NCBI RefSeq assembly: GCF_003347205.1
Contig: NZ_QQBJ01000005.1
Coordinates: 413,543 to 477,542 of the forward strand
Length of the DNA stretch: 64,000 nucleotides
Reading direction: 5' to 3'
DNA from: Mycolicibacterium moriokaense
GTDB taxonomy: Bacteria > Actinomycetota > Actinomycetes > Mycobacteriales > Mycobacteriaceae
Shown: in pieces, positions 17,455-26,240 of the stretch
Position numbering within the stretch: the stretch's first letter is position 1
Layout: every line of letters begins with the position of its first letter
Notes under the pieces: model-generated
Seen by the model: only the letters and a program-made list of their open reading frames with translations
Database searches by the model: none
What the model was told of the DNA's origin: nothing
Program-made: the position numbers and the translations under genes

Positions 17455-18165
17455 TTACTGCTGTCGCAGCACGAACCCCACGCCGCGGACCGTGTGCAGC
17501 AGCCGGGGCGCGCCCCCGGCCTCCAGCTTGCGGCGCAGGTAGCCGATGAACACGTCGACCACGTTGGTGTCGGCGGCGAAGTCGTAGCCCCAGACCAGCT
17601 CCAGCAGCTGGGCGCGCGACAGCACCGCGGTCTTGTGTTCGGCCAGCACGGCCAGCAGGTCGAACTCCCGCTTGGTCAGGTCGACGTCGACGCCGTTCAC
17701 GCGGGCGCGGCGGCCCGGGATGTCGACTTCGAGCGGCCCGACGGAGATGGTCTCCGACGAGAAGGTCGCGGTCGCGCCTCTGCGGCGCAGCAGCGCCTTC
17801 ACCCGCGCCACCAGCTCGGCCAGCACGAACGGCTTGACCAGGTAGTCGTCGGCGCCCGCCTCCAGGCCGGCCACCCGGTCGTCGACGGAACTGCGCGCCG
17901 ACAGAACGCAGACCGGGACATCGTTGTCCATCGCGCGCAGCGCCGTGACGACGCTGACGCCGTCGAGCACCGGCATGTTGATGTCCAGCACGATCGCGTC
18001 CGGCCTGGTCTCGGTGGCGCTGCGCAGCGCCTCGGCGCCGTCCTTGGCCGTCGAGACGTCGAATCCGGACAACCTCAGGCCGCGCTCCAGCGACGCCAGC
18101 ACGTCGTCGTCGTCATCGACAACGAGCACCCGTGGCGATGCAGCAGGACTGTCCATGCACGCCAT
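17455..18165 (-). CDS. prrA: response regulator PrrA (OmpR/PhoB type)
   Basis: A 236-residue DNA-binding regulator like Rv0903c. The receiver domain has the acidic cluster LVVDDDDDV, the phospho-acceptor Asp in [13 protein letters not shown], the switch Ser/Thr region VLSARSS and Lys in [12 protein letters not shown]. The C-terminal winged helix reads [40 protein letters not shown] and [17 protein letters not shown] 18165 gives the same length and N-terminal spacing as M. tuberculosis PrrA; ATG 18156 is an alternative. The two-gene operon reads toward arfABC and is divergent from the phospholipase D gene. Confidence 0.95.
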   Translation of the reverse strand: MACMDSPAASPRVLVVDDDDDVLASLERGLRLSGFDVSTAKDGAEALRSATETRPDAIVLDINMPVLDGVSVVTALRAMDNDVPVCVLSARSSVDDRVAGLEAGADDYLVKPFVLAELVARVKALLRRRGATATFSSETISVGPLEVDIPGRRARVNGVDVDLTKREFDLLAVLAEHKTAVLSRAQLLELVWGYDFAADTNVVDVFIGYLRRKLEAGGAPRLLHTVRGVGFVLRQQ

Positions 18166-18316
18166 CTTGCCTGATGAAGTACCGCTGATGGGACAGACAC
18201 CGGACGCGGGTGCTATCACCTTTGCTGCGGTCTCATCACCGGAATGTCACGGCACCCGCAACGTTCACCTGATAGCAAAGCGACGCCATTGTCCCGGTGC
18301 TAACATCTGCAAAATC

Positions 18317-19306
18317 ATGCTCCCGCCCACCCCGCAATTGATTGTCGAACCCGACGACGGCCTGGCGCCGGTGATCGAATTCATCAATTCGGCCGAAAGC
18401 TCGCTTTTGGTCAAACAATTCACTTTCACCGAGCCGAGTTTGATTGCCGCCGTCATCGACAGGAAGAAGTCCGGGGTCGATGTCCGGGTCATGTTGAATG
18501 CCCAGCGGTCGGGTGGCGACAGGGCCAATGACGAGACCTATGAGCAATTCTCGAGCGCCGGAATTGCGGTGCAGTGGGCCAGTTCGAAGTTTTACGTGAC
18601 CCACGAGAAGTCGATTGTCGTCGACGAGAAGGCCGCGTTGGTGGCCACGTTCAACCTGTGCGAGAAGTACTTCACGCTGACCCGCGACTACGGCGTGATC
18701 ACCTACAACCCCTTCCACGTGGCCCAGATCGTCGAGGTCTTCAACGCCGACTGGAACCATCTGGACTGGGACTGCGGCACCTGGGAGGGTCTGCTGTGGA
18801 GCAATTCGAACTCGCGCTACCACATGGCCCAATTCATCGATCTGGCCGAACACCGACTGGATGTGCAGCACCCGAAATTCGTCGACGCGGTCATTCTGGA
18901 GCGACTCGCCGCGGCCGCTGACCGCGGCGTGAAAGTGAATGTGCTGTGCGGCGGTAAACACGGCATCAGTGAATGGGACATTCTGGACACTTTCGCGTCA
19001 TTGCGAACGTTGCGGCGATTCGGCGCGAAGGTCCACAAACAGAAGAATTTTCGTGTGCACGCGAAGCTGATCATCGTCGACGAGACCAAGGCGTTGGTCG
19101 GGTCGATGAACATCGACAGAAGCGCATTCGATCTGCGCCGCGAACTCGGGATCATGACCGACGACCCGGCTCTCGTCGGGCGCCTCAAGCAGACCTTCAC
19201 CTCCGACTGGGACTCCTCGCATCACTACAACGCGCCCGATCCGCTGGAGTCGGCCCATCATCACGAGGACGACTTCCCCCACGACGAAGACCTCATCCAC
19301 GAGTGA
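18317..19306 (+). CDS. phospholipase D-like (HKD) protein
   Basis: A 329-residue protein with two phospholipase D active-site motifs, HEKSIVVD (about residues 95-102) and HAKLIIVD (about 249-256), each fitting HxKxxxxD. The second is followed by the usual GSMNIDRSAF signature. Two motifs in one chain suggest a full active site, as in bacterial PLD and cardiolipin synthase-like enzymes. No membrane helix or signal peptide is seen, so it is probably cytoplasmic or peripheral; the lipid or nucleic-acid substrate is unknown. The C-terminus is His/Asp/Glu-rich (HHHEDDFPHDEDLIHE). Its stop overlaps the GTG of the chromate transporter half (GTGA), so three genes form one unit. Confidence 0.85.
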   Translation: MLPPTPQLIVEPDDGLAPVIEFINSAESSLLVKQFTFTEPSLIAAVIDRKKSGVDVRVMLNAQRSGGDRANDETYEQFSSAGIAVQWASSKFYVTHEKSIVVDEKAALVATFNLCEKYFTLTRDYGVITYNPFHVAQIVEVFNADWNHLDWDCGTWEGLLWSNSNSRYHMAQFIDLAEHRLDVQHPKFVDAVILERLAAAADRGVKVNVLCGGKHGISEWDILDTFASLRTLRRFGAKVHKQKNFRVHAKLIIVDETKALVGSMNIDRSAFDLRRELGIMTDDPALVGRLKQTFTSDWDSSHHYNAPDPLESAHHHEDDFPHDEDLIHE

Positions 19307-19863
19307 CGCGCGACATCACGCAGGGCAAGATCTCCCTGTTCGAACTGGCCTGGACCTTCAACCACATCGCGCTCGCGTCGTTCGGCGGCGGCCTGTCGGC
19401 CTGGTCGCGGGAGGTGCTCGTCGTCGAGAAGCAGTGGATGGGCGAGGAGGAGTTCCTCAGCGCGATGACGATGTGCCGGATCCTGCCCGGCGCCAACCAG
19501 GTGAACATGGCGGTGTTCGCGGGGTCGAAGATGCGCGGCTTCGCGGGTGCGGCGGCGGCGCTGTTCGGTCTGTGTCTGATGCCCGTGGCCATCATTCTGG
19601 TCGCGGCGTTCTTCTACTTCCGGTTCAAGGAGATGCCCGCGGTCAAGGGCGTGCTGCACGGGGCGTCGGCGGGCGCGGTCGCGCTGACGCTGGCGATGGT
19701 CGTCCAGACCGGCCGGAAGTGTCTGACCGGGCTGATCCCCGTGGCGCTGTTCGCCGCCGCGTTCGTGATGAACGGGCTTGTGCGGTGGCCACTTCCGATC
19801 GTGCTGGCCATCCTCGCGCCCGTCGCACTGTTCTGGGCGTGGCCGAAAGGCCGGTCCGCGTGA
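19303..19863 (+). CDS. chromate transporter ChrA, N-terminal-type half protein
   Basis: A 186-residue membrane protein matching one half of the ChrA family (short-chain CHR). It has the conserved FGGGLSAWSREVLVVEKQWM, followed by EEFLSAMTMCRILPGANQVN (the PGP/PGAN loop motif) and four to five hydrophobic segments. Short-chain CHR proteins work in pairs and export chromate or another oxyanion. The start GTG 19303 overlaps the upstream phospholipase D stop, and its own stop overlaps the start of the partner gene (GTGA at 19860-19863). Confidence 0.88.
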   Translation: MTRDITQGKISLFELAWTFNHIALASFGGGLSAWSREVLVVEKQWMGEEEFLSAMTMCRILPGANQVNMAVFAGSKMRGFAGAAAALFGLCLMPVAIILVAAFFYFRFKEMPAVKGVLHGASAGAVALTLAMVVQTGRKCLTGLIPVALFAAAFVMNGLVRWPLPIVLAILAPVALFWAWPKGRSA

Positions 19864-20408
19864 CCGCCACCTACCTGCAACTGGCCGGGCTGTTCGCGTC
19901 GCTGTCGCTGCTGTCGATCGGCGGCGGCAACGCGGTGCTGCCGGAGATGCATCTGCAGGCGGTCAGGGGTCATCACTGGATGACCGACGCGCAGTTCGCC
20001 GACATCTTCTCGATCTCGCAGACCGCACCGGGCCCGAGCATCCTGATCGTGACCCTGGTCGGCTACGGCGCCGGGCTCACGGTTGGTGGCGTTCCCGGTG
20101 CGATCATCGGCGGCCTCATCGCCACCGTCGCGATGATCGTGCCCGCGGCATCGTTGATGTTCGTGGTCACGCTGTTCTGGCAGAAGGCGCAGAAGTCCAA
20201 GTGGCGCGTCGCCGTCGAAAAGGGCTTCGCGCCGCTGACCGTCGGCCTGATCATGGCCACTTCCCTGGTGATGAGCCGGGCCGCCGATCACGACTGGCGG
20301 GCCTATCTGTTGACCGGCATCTGCACGGCGATCTTCGTGTTCACCAAGATCAACCCGTTGCTCATCGTCGCGGCCGCCGGTTTGCTCGGCTACCTCGGCG
20401 TGGTCTGA
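19860..20408 (+). CDS. chromate transporter ChrA, second half protein
   Basis: A 182-residue membrane protein, the partner of the preceding short-chain CHR protein. It has LLSIGGGNAVLPEMHLQAVR and the FADIFSISQTAPGPSILIVT segment, where APGP matches the family loop motif. Five to six hydrophobic stretches follow. Two separate genes with opposite topology are the typical form of bipartite chromate transporters. It starts at GTG 19860, overlapping the previous stop by three bases. Confidence 0.88.
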   Translation: MTATYLQLAGLFASLSLLSIGGGNAVLPEMHLQAVRGHHWMTDAQFADIFSISQTAPGPSILIVTLVGYGAGLTVGGVPGAIIGGLIATVAMIVPAASLMFVVTLFWQKAQKSKWRVAVEKGFAPLTVGLIMATSLVMSRAADHDWRAYLLTGICTAIFVFTKINPLLIVAAAGLLGYLGVV

Positions 20409-20489
20409 CGCGGGATCAGCCGGGTTTAGGTTTTCGGGCCCTCGGGAAGTCGTTGACCTCATCCATTGTTGAGGTTTTACGGTGAATTC

Positions 20490-22376
20490 ATGAGCTTTGA
20501 AACTGTGGCCCGGCAATCGTTGTACCGGCAGACCCATGCCAAGGGCGGCGATCTGCGCTCGCTTGTCGACCGCGACCTGCTCACCAGGATCTGGCGCTTC
20601 GCGGGCAGGCACCACCGCAGGTTGGCGGCCTTCGTCGGGGTCAGCATCGTCAGCGCGTTGCTCGGTCTGGCCACCCCGCTGCTGGCCGGTCGGGTGGTCG
20701 ACGAGATCGGCAAGGCGGCCGTCGGCGCCGTCGTGGCGCTGGCAGCCGTCATCGCAGCGGTCGCCGTCGCCGAGGCGGGGGTTTCGCTGGTCACCAGGTG
20801 GCTGTCGTCGACCATCGGCGAGGGCCTGATCCTCGACCTGCGCACCGCGGTCTTCGACCACGTCCAGCGGATGCCCGTGGCCTTCTTCACCCGCACCCGC
20901 ACCGGGGCATTGGTCAGCAGGCTCGGCAACGACGTGATGGGCGCGCAGCGCGCCTTCTCCGACACGTTCTCCGGCGTCATCACCAACATCGTGACGCTGA
21001 CCCTGACGCTGGCCGTGATGCTGAAGATCTCGTGGCAGGTCACGCTGTTGTCGCTGCTGCTGATGCCGCTGTTCCTGCTGCCTGCCCGCTGGATCGGCCG
21101 CACCATGGCGCGGCTGTCCCGGGAGGCGGCCGTGCACAACGCGACGATGAACACGCAGATGACCGAGCGCTTTTCGGCCCCCGGCGCCACGCTGGTGAAA
21201 CTCTTCGGCAACCCCGCCACCGAGTCGCGCGAGTTCGAGGTCCGTGCCGGGCGGGTGCGTGAGATCGGCGTGCGCACCGCGATGCTGCAGTCGGTGTTCA
21301 TGAACTCGCTGACGTTGATGTCGGCGCTGGCGCTCGCGCTGGTGTACGGCCTCGGCGGTGCGCTGGCCATCGGCGGGCACCTGGACACGGGCGAGATCGT
21401 CGCGCTGGCACTGCTGTTGACGCGGCTGTACTCGCCGCTGACGGCGCTGGCGAACGCGCATGTCGAGATCGCGACCGCGCTGGTCAGCTTCGAGCGGGTC
21501 TTCGAGGTGCTCGACCTGGTCCCGCTGATCGAGGAGAAGCCCGGCGCCGTCGCCGTGCCCGACGGCCCGGTGGCGGTCGAGTTCGACGACGTTCGGTTCT
21601 CCTACCCGTCGGCCGACAAGGTGTCGCTGGCGTCGCTGGAAGAGGTCGCGGCGCTCGACGATCGGGGCGGCGACGAAGTCTTGCACGGTGTTTCGTTCGC
21701 GGCACGGCCCGGCGAGATGGTCGCGCTCGTCGGATCCTCCGGCGCGGGCAAGTCGACGATCGCGTCGCTGATCGCCCGGCTGTACGACGTCGACTCCGGC
21801 GCGGTGCGGCTCAACGGCGTCGCCGTCGGTGACATGACGTTCGCATCGCTGAAGGAGACCGTCGGCATGGTCACCCAGGACGGCCACCTGTTCCACGAGA
21901 CGATCGCCTCGAACCTGCGGCTGGCCGCACCCGATGCCACCGACGACGACCTCTGGGATGCCCTGCGCCGGTCCCGGCTGGCCGACGTCGTCGCCGAGAT
22001 GCCCGACGGCCTCGACACGGTGGTGGGGGAGCGCGGCTACCGCCTTTCCGGCGGCCAGCGTCAGCGGCTGACCATCGCGCGCCTGCTGCTCGGCCGGTCC
22101 CGCGTCGTCGTGCTCGACGAGGCTACCGCGTCGCTGGACTCCGCGTCGGAGGCCGCCGTTTCGCAGGCGCTCGGCGAGGCGCTGGCCGGGCGCACCTCGA
22201 TCGTCATCGCCCACCGGCTGTCCACGGTCCGGGCGGCCGACATGATCCTCGTCGTCGAGGACGGCCGCATCGTCGAGCGCGGCAACCACGACGCGCTGCT
22301 GGCGCGCGACGGCCGCTACGCCGAGCTGTACGAGACGCAGTTCGGCAAGCAATCAGAAGATGTCGTAGCGGCGTGA
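20490..22376 (+). CDS. ABC exporter half-transporter (homodimeric type)
   Basis: A 628-residue fused membrane-ATPase half-transporter. Six membrane helices occupy about 30-310. The ATPase shows Walker A GSSGAGKST (near 414), the signature LSGGQRQRL (near 518), Walker B VVVLDEATASLD with the catalytic Glu, and the switch His in IVIAHRLSTV. All catalytic residues are intact, so it may work as a homodimer. ATG 20490 is chosen; in-frame TTG 20466 would add eight residues. An 80-base gap separates it from the chromate transporter pair. Related exporters move drugs, lipids or peptides; the cargo here is unknown. Confidence 0.9.
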   Translation: MSFETVARQSLYRQTHAKGGDLRSLVDRDLLTRIWRFAGRHHRRLAAFVGVSIVSALLGLATPLLAGRVVDEIGKAAVGAVVALAAVIAAVAVAEAGVSLVTRWLSSTIGEGLILDLRTAVFDHVQRMPVAFFTRTRTGALVSRLGNDVMGAQRAFSDTFSGVITNIVTLTLTLAVMLKISWQVTLLSLLLMPLFLLPARWIGRTMARLSREAAVHNATMNTQMTERFSAPGATLVKLFGNPATESREFEVRAGRVREIGVRTAMLQSVFMNSLTLMSALALALVYGLGGALAIGGHLDTGEIVALALLLTRLYSPLTALANAHVEIATALVSFERVFEVLDLVPLIEEKPGAVAVPDGPVAVEFDDVRFSYPSADKVSLASLEEVAALDDRGGDEVLHGVSFAARPGEMVALVGSSGAGKSTIASLIARLYDVDSGAVRLNGVAVGDMTFASLKETVGMVTQDGHLFHETIASNLRLAAPDATDDDLWDALRRSRLADVVAEMPDGLDTVVGERGYRLSGGQRQRLTIARLLLGRSRVVVLDEATASLDSASEAAVSQALGEALAGRTSIVIAHRLSTVRAADMILVVEDGRIVERGNHDALLARDGRYAELYETQFGKQSEDVVAA

Positions 22377-22430
22377 GAGCGTGCAGGCAGCCGTTATTGA
22401 TTTGGCGCACCGCGGATAATTGGAACCACT

Positions 22431-24368
22431 GTGACTGAACCGAACACCGATACGCTGCGGCAGGCGCCCGCCATAGCGCCGGCTCCCGCGCGTGCGCGCA
22501 TCGGCTCGGATCTGTGGCGGCTGCTGCCCTACATCTTCCCGTACCGGGTGCGCTGGATCGCCATGCTCACCATCGCGATCGTCAGCCTGGTGGCCACCGT
22601 GTCGATCCCGCTGATGACCAAGGCCGTCATCGACGGCCCGGTGCGCCACCAGGACCAGCGCGGCCTGTGGGTGCTCGGGCTGGCCGCCATCGGCATCGGC
22701 GTCTCCGAAGCCGTGCTGTGGTTCATGCGGCGCTGGCTGATCGCGCGCGCCACCATGGGCGTGGAGGCCGACATCCGCAAGGACCTCTACGCCCGCCTGC
22801 AGATCCTGCCGATGTCCTTCCACGGCCGCTGGCAGTCGGGCCAGTTGCTGTCGCGAATCATGAACGACCTGAGCTCGATTCGCCGGTTCATGTCGTTCGG
22901 CATGGTCTTTCTGCTGCTGAACACGCTGCAGATCGTCGTCGTGACGAGCATCCTGCTGGCCATGTACTGGCCCCTTGGCGTGGTCGCCGCGGTGTCGATC
23001 GTGCCGGTGACGCTGACGGTGCTGCATTTCCAGCAGGAGTACACCCGGCTGTCGCGGCTCGCCCAGGACCAGTCCGGACACGTCGCCACCCACGTCGAGG
23101 AGTCGGCGCTCGGCCTGCGCGTGATCAAGTCGTTCGGCCGCGAGCGCTACGCCTACGACCGATTCGACCGGCAGCTCACCGACCTCTACAACACGCAGGT
23201 GAGCAGGGTGTCGGTGTCGGCGAAGTTCTGGACGCTGCTGGAGGTCATCCCGAACCTGACGTTGATCGTGGTACTCGGCCTCGGCGCATACGCCGCGGGC
23301 CACGGCTACGTCACGATGGGCACGCTCGTCGCGTTCATCACGATGATGCTGTCGCTGGTCTGGCCCATCGCGTCGCTGGGATTCCTGCTGTCGATGATGC
23401 AGGAGTCGTTCACCGCGGCCAACCGCATCGCCGAGATCTTCGACGCGCCAAGGGATATCGCCGACGGACCGTCGGGCGACGCACCGCGCGGCGGGCGGCT
23501 GCAACTCGACGACGTCGGCTTCCGCTTCCCCGACGCCGATGACTGGGCGCTGCGGCATGTCGACCTGGTCGTCGAACCGGGTGAGACGGTGGCGCTGGTC
23601 GGCTCCACGGGATCGGGCAAGACGGTGCTCGCCGCGTTGTTCTCCCGTCTCTACGACGTCACCGAGGGCGCGATCCGCATCGACGGCGAAGACATCCGCG
23701 ACCTGTCGCTGTCGGCGCTGCGGCAGACGGTCGCCACCGCATTCGAAGACCCGACCCTGTTCTCCATGTCGGTGGCCGAGAACCTGCGGCTGGGCAGGCC
23801 GCACGCCACCGACGACGACCTGGCGCAGGCCGTCGACGTCGCCGCCGCGCAGTTCGTCTACGAACTGCCGTTCGGGCTCGACACCAGGATCGGCGAGCAG
23901 GGCATGAGCCTGTCGGGCGGTCAGCGTCAACGGCTTTCGTTGGCCAGGGCGATCCTGGCGATGCCGAAGATCCTGGTGCTCGACGACACCCTCTCGGCGC
24001 TCGACGTGCACACCGAGGCGGTCGTCGAGGAGGCGCTGCGCCGCGTCCTGCATTCGGTCACCGGGATCGTCGTCGCGCACCGCGCGTCGACGGTGCTGCT
24101 GGCCGACAGGGTCGCGCTGCTCGAGGGCGGCACCATCACCCACGTCGGCACGCATGCGCAACTGTTGGCATCGGTCCCGCAGTACCGCTATCTGTTGGCC
24201 GCCGACGACGAACTCGACGATGCCGAGCGCAGTTGCGCGTGGCAGGAGGACGAAGACCGCAACCGGTTGCTGCAGGAGCGCGAGGAGCAGGACGCCCTGA
24301 ACATGTCGCGCGTCCCGTTCGACGGCGACGGTGGCCGCTTCGTGGCCACGGAGGCCGACGGCCGATGA
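22431..24368 (+). CDS. ABC exporter subunit with degenerate ATP site (heterodimer partner A)
   Basis: A 645-residue half-transporter with six membrane helices and an ATPase domain. Walker A GSTGSGKT (near 390) and the signature LSGGQRQRL (near 492) are normal, but Walker B reads ILVLDDTLSALD, with Asp in place of the catalytic Glu. That change is typical of the degenerate site of heterodimeric exporters such as TM287/288. GTG 22431 is the start; GATAAT at 22415-22420 is a possible -10. Its last codons overlap the start of the next gene (ATGA at 24365-24368), so the two subunits are made together. A 70-residue acidic C-terminal tail (QEEDEDRNRLLQEREEQD-like) follows the ATPase. Confidence 0.9.
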   Translation: MTEPNTDTLRQAPAIAPAPARARIGSDLWRLLPYIFPYRVRWIAMLTIAIVSLVATVSIPLMTKAVIDGPVRHQDQRGLWVLGLAAIGIGVSEAVLWFMRRWLIARATMGVEADIRKDLYARLQILPMSFHGRWQSGQLLSRIMNDLSSIRRFMSFGMVFLLLNTLQIVVVTSILLAMYWPLGVVAAVSIVPVTLTVLHFQQEYTRLSRLAQDQSGHVATHVEESALGLRVIKSFGRERYAYDRFDRQLTDLYNTQVSRVSVSAKFWTLLEVIPNLTLIVVLGLGAYAAGHGYVTMGTLVAFITMMLSLVWPIASLGFLLSMMQESFTAANRIAEIFDAPRDIADGPSGDAPRGGRLQLDDVGFRFPDADDWALRHVDLVVEPGETVALVGSTGSGKTVLAALFSRLYDVTEGAIRIDGEDIRDLSLSALRQTVATAFEDPTLFSMSVAENLRLGRPHATDDDLAQAVDVAAAQFVYELPFGLDTRIGEQGMSLSGGQRQRLSLARAILAMPKILVLDDTLSALDVHTEAVVEEALRRVLHSVTGIVVAHRASTVLLADRVALLEGGTITHVGTHAQLLASVPQYRYLLAADDELDDAERSCAWQEDEDRNRLLQEREEQDALNMSRVPFDGDGGRFVATEADGR

Positions 24369-26236
24369 CCGCCACCGACACTCCACCCGTCGAGGTGCCG
24401 GAGGACCCGAACCGGGAGCCCACCGAGCGCTGGCGGGGGCGGTTGAACGAGCAGAGCGACGACCTGCCGATCGACGAGTCGGTGTCGCGCCGCCGCGAAG
24501 CCCGTTCTCTGCTGGGCTCGCTGTTGCGGCCCTACCGGTGGACGGTCGCCTTCCTCGCCGTCGTCGTGGTGGTGGAAAACGCTGCGCGGCTGTCCGTTCC
24601 GATCCTCGTACAGCGCGGCATCGACTACGGCATCCCGCCGATCATCGACGGCGGTTCGGCCCACACGCTGCTGGTCATCGTCGGCGTGCTGTGCGTCGTC
24701 GTGTCGGTGCAGGCCGTCAGCCGGATGTTCTTCCTGCACCGCTCGGGCCGCATCGGCCAGAAGGTGCTGCTGGAACTGCGGCGTCGGCTGTTCCGCCACT
24801 TTCAGCGCCTGGACATCGCGTTCCACGAGCGCTACACGTCCGGTCGCGTGGTGAGCCGATCGACCAACGACGTCGACGCCATCGAGGAGATGCTCGAGAC
24901 CGGCTTCGACAGCCTGATCACCGCGGTGCTCACCCTCGCGGGCACCGCGGTTCTGCTTGTCGTACTGGACTTCCGGCTCGGGCTGATGTGTCTGGCCGCG
25001 TTCCCGATCCTGGTCGGGCTGGTGTGGTGGTTCTCCAGCGAGTCCGCGAAGACCTACCGCGAGGTCCGCGAGAGCGCCGCGCTGGTCATCGTGCAGTTCG
25101 TCGAGACGATGACCGGCATCAAGGCCGTCCAGGCCTACCGCCGCGAACCGCGCAACCAGGAGATCTTCGAGGGGCTCACCGACCGGTACCGCGACATCAA
25201 CGAGCGGACGATGAAGCTGCTGGCCGTCTTCATGCCCGGCGTGAAACTGGTCGGCAACCTGACCACCGGGGTGGTGCTGCTCTACGGCGGCTACCGGGTG
25301 CTGCACGGGCAGATGACCATCGGCACGCTCGCCGCGTTCCTGCTCTATCTGCGGATGTTCTTCGAACCGATGCAGGAGATCTCGCAGTTCTTCAACACGT
25401 TCCAGTCGGCGACCTCTGCGCTGGAGAAGCTGGCGGGGGTGCTCGCGAAACGGCCTGGGATCAAGGATCCGGCGAACCCGGTGCCGCTGAGCGCGGTGCG
25501 CGGCGAGGTGGCGTTCCACGACGTGCACTTCTCGTATGTGCCCGACCGTCCCGTGCTGCCGGATCTGAACCTGGTCGTGCCGGCCGGGCAGACCGTCGCG
25601 CTGGTCGGCACCACCGGCGCGGGCAAGACGACCATCGCCAAACTCATTGCGCGGTTCTACGATCCGACGTCGGGCTCGGTGACACTCGACGGCGTCGACC
25701 TGCGCGACCTGTCGCAGAGCGAGTTGCGGCGCAACGTCGTGATGGTCACCCAGGAGAACTTCATGTTCGACGGCACCGTCGCCGACAACATCCGGTTCGG
25801 CAGGCCCGACGCCACCGACGAGCAGGTGCGCGGGGCGGCCGCGGCCGTCGGCGCCGACCGGTTCATCGAGGCGTTGCCCGACGGCTACGACACCGACGTC
25901 GCCAAGCGCGGCGGTCGGCTCTCGGCCGGGCAGCGCCAACTGGTCGCGTTCGCGCGGGCCTTCCTGGCGGACCCGGCGGTGCTGATCCTCGACGAGGCGA
26001 CGTCGTCGCTGGACATCCCCAGCGAGCGGATGGTGCAGCGGGCGCTGGAGACGGTGCTGGCCGATCGCACCGCCCTGGTGATCGCCCACCGGCTGTCCAC
26101 CGTCGAGGTGGCCGACCGGGTGCTGGTGCTCGAGGGCGGCCGCATCGTCGAGGACGGCCCGCCCGACGAGCTGATCCATCGCAGCGACGGCCACTACGCG
26201 GCCCTGCATCAGGCCTGGATCGACTCGCTGGCGTAG
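24365..26236 (+). CDS. ABC exporter subunit with canonical Walker B (heterodimer partner B)
   Basis: A 623-residue half-transporter. After a polar N-terminus (about 50 residues) six membrane helices follow. The ATPase has Walker A GTTGAGKT (near 414), a non-standard signature LSAGQRQLV (near 518; LSGGQ is usual), a normal Walker B VLILDEATSSLD and the switch His in LVIAHRLSTV. The odd signature would face the odd Walker B of partner A, making one dead composite site and one live one. The start ATG 24365 overlaps the stop of partner A. Convergent with the flavoprotein gene, with only four bases between. Confidence 0.9.
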   Translation: MTATDTPPVEVPEDPNREPTERWRGRLNEQSDDLPIDESVSRRREARSLLGSLLRPYRWTVAFLAVVVVVENAARLSVPILVQRGIDYGIPPIIDGGSAHTLLVIVGVLCVVVSVQAVSRMFFLHRSGRIGQKVLLELRRRLFRHFQRLDIAFHERYTSGRVVSRSTNDVDAIEEMLETGFDSLITAVLTLAGTAVLLVVLDFRLGLMCLAAFPILVGLVWWFSSESAKTYREVRESAALVIVQFVETMTGIKAVQAYRREPRNQEIFEGLTDRYRDINERTMKLLAVFMPGVKLVGNLTTGVVLLYGGYRVLHGQMTIGTLAAFLLYLRMFFEPMQEISQFFNTFQSATSALEKLAGVLAKRPGIKDPANPVPLSAVRGEVAFHDVHFSYVPDRPVLPDLNLVVPAGQTVALVGTTGAGKTTIAKLIARFYDPTSGSVTLDGVDLRDLSQSELRRNVVMVTQENFMFDGTVADNIRFGRPDATDEQVRGAAAAVGADRFIEALPDGYDTDVAKRGGRLSAGQRQLVAFARAFLADPAVLILDEATSSLDIPSERMVQRALETVLADRTALVIAHRLSTVEVADRVLVLEGGRIVEDGPPDELIHRSDGHYAALHQAWIDSLA

Positions 26237-26240
26237 CCGC

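Noticed and set aside
19614-26209. Very long open frames on the minus strand opposite the chromate and ABC transporter genes (up to 912 codons)
   Set aside because: They are antisense shadows of GC-rich coding sequence, rich in Arg, Gly, His and Gln with no family motif, while the plus strand carries clear ABC and CHR motifs.
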